From positions 1,496,487-1,503,707 of the forward strand of contig CP070627.1 in NCBI GenBank assembly GCA_020355945.1: a stretch of 7,221 bases of DNA, in the 5' to 3' direction. A model generated the notes under the pieces. It was not told where the DNA came from. It did not search any database and worked only from the letters and a program-made list of their open reading frames with translations. Below are positions 1 to 7,000 of this stretch, piece after piece (positions within the stretch are counted from its first letter, which is position 1; the number at the start of each line of letters is the position of its first letter). The DNA comes from Candidatus Aminicenantota bacterium (GTDB lineage: Bacteria > Acidobacteriota > Aminicenantia > UBA2199). Made by a program: the position numbers and the translations under genes.

Positions 1-1
1 A

Positions 2-1010
2 TTGGAACATGCCGGGTATGACCCGGGGGTTTACAAAGGCAAGATCGGTCTTTATGCCGGTGCCAGTCCCAATCTATTCTGGGAAATTTCTTCATTAAAA
101 TCGTCTTCTGCGGATGTTTCCTATGCTGAGCAATGGGAAGCGGTTCAATTCAGCGATAAGGATTATCTCAGCACCCGCATCGGGTATAAACTTGATTTAA
201 AAGGCCCCTGTGTCACGCTGCAAACGGCCTGTTCCACATCGTTGGCAGCGGTTGTGCTGGCATGCCGGGAATTATTAAGCGGGGCATGTGATATGGCGCT
301 GGCTGGTGGTGTCTCTGTCACCTTCCACGATGAAAAGGGTTATGTGTACCAGGAAGGGGGAATCATGTCACCGGACGGTCTATGCCGGGCCTTTGATGCC
401 AGGGCCAGGGGAACCGTAGGAGGAAACGGTGCAGGGGTGGTGGTGTTGAAACCCCTTGACACAGCAATTACGGACAGGGATTGTATTCATGCCGTTATCA
501 AAGGTTTTGCCCTTAACAATGACGGAAAAAATAAAGTGGGTTTTACCGCTCCCGGTGTCCAGGGTCAGGCAGAAGTCATTGGCACGGCCCTGCAGGCGGC
601 CGGGATTGAGCCTGAAAGTATCGGGTATATTGAAGCACACGGTACCGGCACTCCCATGGGAGACCCCATTGAAATCGAAGGGTTAAAACTGGCCTTTAAG
701 CCCCGGGCAGGGGCACACTCTTATAAAAAAAATTCCTGTGCTGTCGGGTCGGTGAAAACCAATATCGGGCACCTGGATGCAGCCGCAGGGGCTGTGGGTT
801 TGATCAAAACCGTGCTTGCCTTAAAGCACCGGATGATTCCACCCAGTTTGCATTTTGAAACCCCCAACCCCAAAATCGATTTTGAAAACAGCCCCTTTTA
901 TGTGAATACGGAATTAAAGGAATGGAAAAACCATAAGTACCCGCTGCGGGCCGGGGTCAGCTCGTTTGGAATTGGCGGCACCAATGCGCATGTTATTCTT
1001 GAAGAATCCC
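2..1010 (+). other. Beta-ketoacyl synthase (KS) domain, N-terminally truncated by the window
   Basis: This domain performs decarboxylative Claisen condensation between the upstream acyl chain and the extender unit on the ACP. The catalytic triad is intact: Cys77 in TACSTS (codon 230-232), His213 in HGTGT (638-652) and His257 in NIGHLD (761-778). The domain closes with the usual GVSSFGIGGTNAHVILEE stretch (953-1006). The residue before TACS is Gln (LQTACSTS) rather than the commoner Asp; this variant occurs in active KSs. The window starts at LEHAGYDP, which in typical KSs lies about 100-120 residues in, so the first part is missing and I cannot say whether another module precedes it. Active Cys is present, so it is neither a KSQ decarboxylase nor a KS0. 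Confidence 0.96.
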
Positions 1011-4000
1011 CAAAGGGGACAAGGGGGCTTGGCTCCCTGTCTAAATACCATTTAATCCTATTATCTGCCAAAACCCAGTCCGCCCTGGATAAAATGACCG
1101 AAAATCTAGCGGAATATTTTAAAAAAACTCTTTTAAATCGCGGTAATCATGAGAATCCTACTAATCCTGGTCCAATCCTGGCAGATGCGGCGTATACTTT
1201 ACAAGTAGGCCGAAAACGATTCCCCTACAGGCGAATGCTGGTCTGTTCAACAGTGGATGAGGCCATTGCCATGCTGTCCACTCCCGGCACTCTCGACTGT
1301 CACTACCATCTCTTAAAAGAGGATAAGCCTCCGGTGGTTTTCATGTTTCCCGGGCAGGGTTCCCAGTATGTCAATATGGGACGGGAACTATACGAAAAAG
1401 AGCCGGTATTTCGCCAGGAAATGGACCGCTGTTTTGAAATATTGAAGCCGTTAATGGGTTATGACATCAAAGAAATCCTTTATCCTTCCTCTGTGTCCTC
1501 TGTGTCCTCTGTGGCAAAAAATATAGACCAAACCGAAATGACCCAGCCTCTTCTCTTTGCCTTTGAATATACTCTGGCAAAATTATTAGTAGAATGGGGA
1601 ATCAAACCCGATAGCATGATCGGGCACAGTATCGGTGAATATACGGCTGCTTGTTTATCCGGTATTTTTTCTCCGGAGGAAGCGTTAAAGCTGGTGGTAT
1701 TAAGGGGCCGGCTGGTCCAGCGTCTGCCCGGGGGGGCAATGTTGAGCGCCGCCATTGCAGAAGAAGAACTGGTTCCTCTTTTAAAAGATAAGGCACTTTC
1801 CCTGGCAGCGGTGAATAGCCCGTCACAGTGTGTGGTCTCCGGGACTCACCAGGCTGTTGAGGACTTTGCCCGGGACCTGAAGCAAAAAGGATATGACACC
1901 AGGCCGCTTCACACCTCTCACGCCTTTCATTCGTACATGATGGACCCTGTCTTGGAGGAATTTAAACAAACAGTTATAGGAATGAAGATCAATTTCACCA
2001 AAGCTTCGATCCCTTTTATTTCAAACGTTACAGGAAAGCGGATAACTGTTGAAGAGGCTTCAAATCCCGATTATTGGGTCACCCACCTCAGACGCACGGT
2101 CCGGTTTAACCATGGACTGGCGAAATTATTTGCAATGGAAGGAGCTATTTTTGTGGAAGTGGGACCGGGACGAGCGTTAAGTACGTTTGCCAGGCAGTAT
2201 TTCCAGGAATATAAAGAAAAAGGCCAATGCCCTTTGGTTATAAACCTGGTGCGGCACCCGGGTGAGGACTGCTCAGACTGCCGCACCCTATTCAATCAAA
2301 TCGGCCGGTTATGGCTTTACGGCATAGAAGTCGATTGGCCTGGTTTGCACCGCCAGGAAAAAAGATATCGCATTCCCTTAACCACATATCCCTTTGAGGG
2401 TAAACGTTTCCCGGTTAAAGCGGATTTACCGGGAACCGCGGCCAGGATCCCGGAAGACAAACAACCATTAACTGGAAAACCTGGAATAGCAGACTGGTTT
2501 TACACCCTGGTTTGGGATCAGTCGATCCTGGCAGGCCCCCCTTCAATATCACCCCTTAAAAGAGTGAACTGGTTAATATTCGTGGATTCATGGGGATTGG
2601 GGAGCCGTTTGCTCCGGCAATTGGAAGAAATTGGCTCAAAAGTGACTGCCGTAAGAATCGGACAGCAATTCCAAAAGTCCGGTGACCGGGTATTTACTAT
2701 AAACCCCCAATGCAGCAGCGATTATGATAAACTGTTCCGGGAGTTAAAAAAGTTGAGAATCCTCCCGGGAAAGATTGTTCACTTATGGGGGATCACAGGA
2801 GAAACAGGAAAAGAACCGGGGTTTGATGAGCTCGATTGGCTGCAAGATCAAGGATTTTACAGTCTGCTTAATATTGTCCGGGCAGCAGGTAGACAACATA
2901 TTACCGGTGAAATCGGGTTAGAAGTGCTTTCCGATCGGTTGCATAATGTAACCGGGGACGAGTCGATTGATCCGCTCAAAGCCACAATCCTGGGACCAGT
3001 AAAAGTCATTCCCCTGGAATACCCCAACATCACCTGCCGCAGTATCGATATTGTAAAACCAACGCCAGGGAGTGTGCAGGAGTCAAAACTCCCGGACCGG
3101 TTATTAAAGGAATTTGCACTGCCAATTGAATTCCCGGGCAGTATCATGGCTCTCCGGGGGAATCACCGTTGGGTCCGGAAAATCAAACCCATCCCACTGG
3201 AAAAAAGTAAAACAATTGACCGGCGATTAAAAAAAGGAGGTGTTTACCTGGTGACCGGTGGATTGGGGGGAATTGGCATGGCATTGGCTCAATACCTGGC
3301 AGAGCGTGTAAAAGCCAGGTTGATTTTGGTGGACCCTTCGGCTCTTCCTCCTGCAGGGCAGTGGGAACGGAAATTACAGCAGTTAAAAGCTCATGGCGCT
3401 GAGATCATGACCGCGGCTGCTGATGTTTCTGATATCCGGCAGATGAAAAAAGTGATTGCCCGGGCACTGGAAAGGTTCGGTACCATCGACGGTGTTATCC
3501 ATGCCGCCGGAGTTGTCGATTATAACGGTGTTATCCAGGCAAGGACCAAAGAGATGACCGAAAGTATTATGGCCCCAAAAGTCAAAGGAACCCTGGTGCT
3601 GGACCACCTGTTGAAAAATATTAAACCGGATTTTATCGTTCTTTGTTCTTCTCTAGGAAACATCACCAGGGTGCTTAATTTCGGGCAGGTGGGTTATACC
3701 GCAGCCAATGAATTCCTGGATGCTTATGCCCACTGGAAAAATACTTATGAGGACACCTTCACTGTATCGATTAATTGGCCTACCTGGCAAGGGGTGGGCA
3801 TGGGAAAAGAGGCCCTGCATTGGGCTGAAAAAATAGAAAACCTGGATAATCCCCTCTATCAATCAATACTTGATAATACCATCTCATCCCGGCAAGGAAT
3901 CGAAGCCTTTTGCCGTATCCTCTCAAGCTCCCTGACCCGGGCAGCGGTTTCACCCAAAGACCTGAACATCCTGGTTGACCGATGTAATGCTCTTTCATCA

Positions 4001-7000
4001 GCACCCCTTGGGGAGGCAGAGGCGGTAAAGATAACCGGTACAAGCGGGCGGATGCACCCCAGGCCCCAACTCAGTACAGCATATATTGCCCCCCGGGAAA
4101 AAATAGAAAAAACTCTCGCCAACACCTGGCAAGAATTCTTCAAAATTGAACCGGTGGGGATTCGAGATAATTTCTTTGAGCTGGGAGGAGATTCATTAAA
4201 AGCCATAGGCATGGCTTCAAGAATTCATAAAGAACTAAATGTAGAAATTCCCTTAGCAGAATTCTTTAGCAGACCCAGCATAGAAACTCTTGCCCGATAC
4301 ATCACGGATAAGGCAAAAAAAGAGGCTTATTCATCTATAAAGCCAGCAGAAAAAAAAGAGTATTACATATTATCATCCGCTCAAAAAAGATTATTTGTAC
4401 TCCAGCAGATGGTGCCCGGGACCACTGCTTATAACATATCCTGTCTCCTGCAACTGGAAGGAAGTGTGAAAAGGGAAAAATTGGAAGCGGTTTTCAGCAA
4501 ATTAATCCAACGGTTTGAAAGTTTTGGCACATCCTTTGTTTTGTTAGAGGGGCAACCGGTCCAGAGGATACACCATAACGTGGAAATTAAAGTTGAGGTT
4601 GAGGAAGAGCGGTCCTCAGACTTAGAGGGAACAAGGGGGCTTGCCCCCTTGCCTCTAGAACCCGCAGCCCGCAGCTCGCAGTTGGTAACAGGCACTTTAA
4701 AGAACTTCATCCGGCCATTTGATCTGTCCCGGGCCCCGCTCCTGCGGATAGGATTAACCCGGCTAGAGGAATTCCACCATATTTTGATCATAGATATGCA
4801 TCATATAATTGCAGACGGTACCTCCATCAATGTGTTGATGAAGGATTTTAAGAACCTGTACGCAGGAAAAGACCTGCCTCACCTGGAAATACAGTACAAA
4901 GACTTTTCAGAATGGCAAAACCGGGAACAAGAAAAAGAGGAAGTAAAACAGCAGCGCCTGTACTGGTCGAGGCAATTCCAGGACGATATCCCGGTATTAA
5001 ATTTACCCCTTGATTTTCCCAGGCCGCCGGTTCAAAGCTTTGCAGGAAATCGATTATGTTTCGATATAAATAAACAAGAGGCACATGCTTTAAAAACCTA
5101 TGCCCGGGACCAGGGAATAACATTGTACCTCTTGCTGCTCTCCGTATACGTCATCTTCCTGGCAAAACTAAGTAACCAGGAAGATATTGTAATCGGAACG
5201 CCAATATCAATCCGCAAACATGCGAACCTGGAAAACATCATCGGGATGTTTGCCAATACACTGGCGCTGCGGAATTTTCCCGGACCAGAGAAAAACGTTA
5301 ACCAGTTCCTGGACGAAGTAAAAGAACGGACATTAGGAGCTTTTGCTAACCAGGACTACCCCTTTGAAGAACTGGTAGAAACAGCAGCAGTAGAAAGAAA
5401 TACCAGCCGCAATCCCCTGTTCGACACCATGTTTGTCCTGCAAAATTTTGATACCCCGGCAATAGAAATACCCGGCTTGAAATTAAAACCAATGAATAGT
5501 GAAAACCTTATACAGGTATCGAAATTCGACCTGACCCTCGAGGTAGTGGAGATAGATAACAGGCTGTTTTTTTTCTTTGAATACAGTACAAAATTGTTTA
5601 AAAAAGCAACCATAGAAAGATTTATTCGATATTTCAAGAAGATAGTATCCGCTGTGCCGGCAAGCCCTAAAGCGAAGATATCGGGATTAGAAATCATATC
5701 TGATAAAGAAAAGAAACAGGTATTGTATGATTTTAATAACACTGCGTCGGAATACCCAGGACATAAGATGATCCATGAATTATTCGCGGAACAGACAGGA
5801 AAAACACCCGATCAAATCGCTCTAAAGGGGACAAGGGGGCTTGCCCCCTTGTATATTAGTTACCGGGAATTAAATGAAAAAGCCAGTCAATTGGCTCATC
5901 TATTAATAGAAAAAGGTGTCAAACCCGACACCCTTGTGGCCATCATGATGGAGCGGTCAATAGAGATGATTGTTGGTATCCTGGCAATATTAAAAGCCGG
6001 GGGCGCTTATTTGCCCATTGACCCGGCATATCCCTGGAAACGAATTCAATACGTGTTGGCAGACAGCAATACGAAGATTTTGTTAACCACACCAAAACTC
6101 CAGGTTAAGGTTAAGGCTGAATTTGAGGTTGAAGAGAGATTTATAAAGATAATAGATATTGCCATTCTTTCATCTTTCTCAACCTCAACCTTAACCTGCC
6201 AGGTGAGTCCCACGAACCTGGCTTATGTCATGTATACCTCCGGTTCCACCGGTAGAGCCAAAGCGGTAATAGTAGAGCACAGGAGTGTTGTCAGGCTGGT
6301 AAAAAATACCAATTATATAGAATTCAAGCAAGGCGACCGGATTTTACAAACCGGGGCATTGGATTTTGACGCCTCTACATTTGAAATATGGGGTGCTCTA
6401 TTAAACGGTTTGCTATTGTACCTGGTAAGTAAAGAAACAATATTAATCGCCAAAAAACTGGAAGAGGTGGTGCAGAAAAATGCCATTACCACGATGTGGA
6501 TGACCTCCCCACTGTTTAACCGGATGGTGGATGAGGACTTAGAGATTTTCAAAGGGCTCCGGGACTTGATCGTAGGAGGCGACTTGCTGTCACCCCTGCA
6601 CATCAACCGGGTGCGAGCCAGGTTCCCGGGTTTAAAAGTAACCAATGGCTATGGCCCAACAGAAAACACCACGTTTTCCACCACATTTTTGCCAGACCGG
6701 GAATATAAAAGAAATATTCCCATTGGCAAACCCATTGCCAACTCCACCGTCTACATCATGGATAACTATAATAATCTGCAGCCCATAGGAGTTCCGGGAG
6801 AACTATGTGTTGGTGGTGATGGATTGGCCAGGGGATATTTAAATAATGTTGAACTGACTGCGCAAAAATTCCAACTTCCCAACAAACCCGGATATCATAG
6901 GTCCTATAAGTCTTATAAGTCCTATATTCTTTACCACACCGGCGATTCAGCGCGGTGGTTATCAAATGGCAATATTGAATTCTTAGGACGAACCGACTTC

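Larger units (their letters stand above)
1011..1330 (+). other. KS-to-AT linker (KS-associated alpha/beta linker) carrying two repeat insertions
   Basis: This joins KS and AT; the stretch LILLSAKTQSALDKM (from about 1052) is the standard start of the linker subdomain, followed by LADAAYTLQVGRKRFPYR, a conserved linker segment. Two short repeats are embedded in frame: a degenerate copy of the GC-rich palindromic element at its first residues (338-346) and a 9-bp-period array at residues 382-390. No catalytic residues are expected here. Confidence 0.85.
4361..5714 (+). other. NRPS condensation (C) domain
   Basis: This domain forms the amide between the ACP-bound beta-hydroxyacyl chain and the aminoacyl unit of the next carrier. 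Motifs in order: C1 LSSAQKRLFVLQQM (from 4370), C2 RFESFGTSF (residues 1504-1512, degenerate), C3 HHIIADG with catalytic second His1601 (4799-4819), C4 YKDFSEW, C5 IIGMFANTLALR, C6 NQDYPFEELVE and C7 RNTSRNPLFDTMF. The C3 motif is intact, so activity is plausible. C3 and C5 wording fits the LCL-like group, but I cannot exclude a hybrid-type subclade that accepts polyketide donors. Between VEIKVEVEEE and FIRPFDLSRAPLLR there is an extra loop of roughly 30 residues made of repeats (4592-4681). The C-terminal part (5455-5714) is the usual C-A linker region. Confidence 0.95.

Noticed and set aside
1487..1513. Direct repeat array as a possible CRISPR or integration site
   Set aside because: The units are 9 bases with no spacers, in frame within the AT domain; no cas genes or integrase are visible.
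2409..3235. A possible dehydratase or methyltransferase domain between AT and KR
   Set aside because: No HxxxGxxxxP, no SAM-binding Gly motif, and the sequence matches the structural KR subdomain in segment order and length.
3234..3253. Shine-Dalgarno-like aaggaggt followed ten bases later by an in-frame GTG, a possible internal start for a free-standing KR
   Set aside because: The bases encode the Lys-Gly-Gly that normally precedes the KR first strand, and the frame is continuous on both sides. Coincidence is the simpler explanation.
4661..4681. Possible frameshift at the 7-bp repeat, since the period is not a multiple of three
   Set aside because: Three units total 21 bases, and the frame into FIRPFDLSRAPLLR is correct, so the gene is not broken here.
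5831..5852. Perfect hairpin resembling a rho-independent terminator
   Set aside because: It lies in the middle of an open frame, has no following T-tract, and recurs in the same frame elsewhere, so it fits a coding repeat element better.
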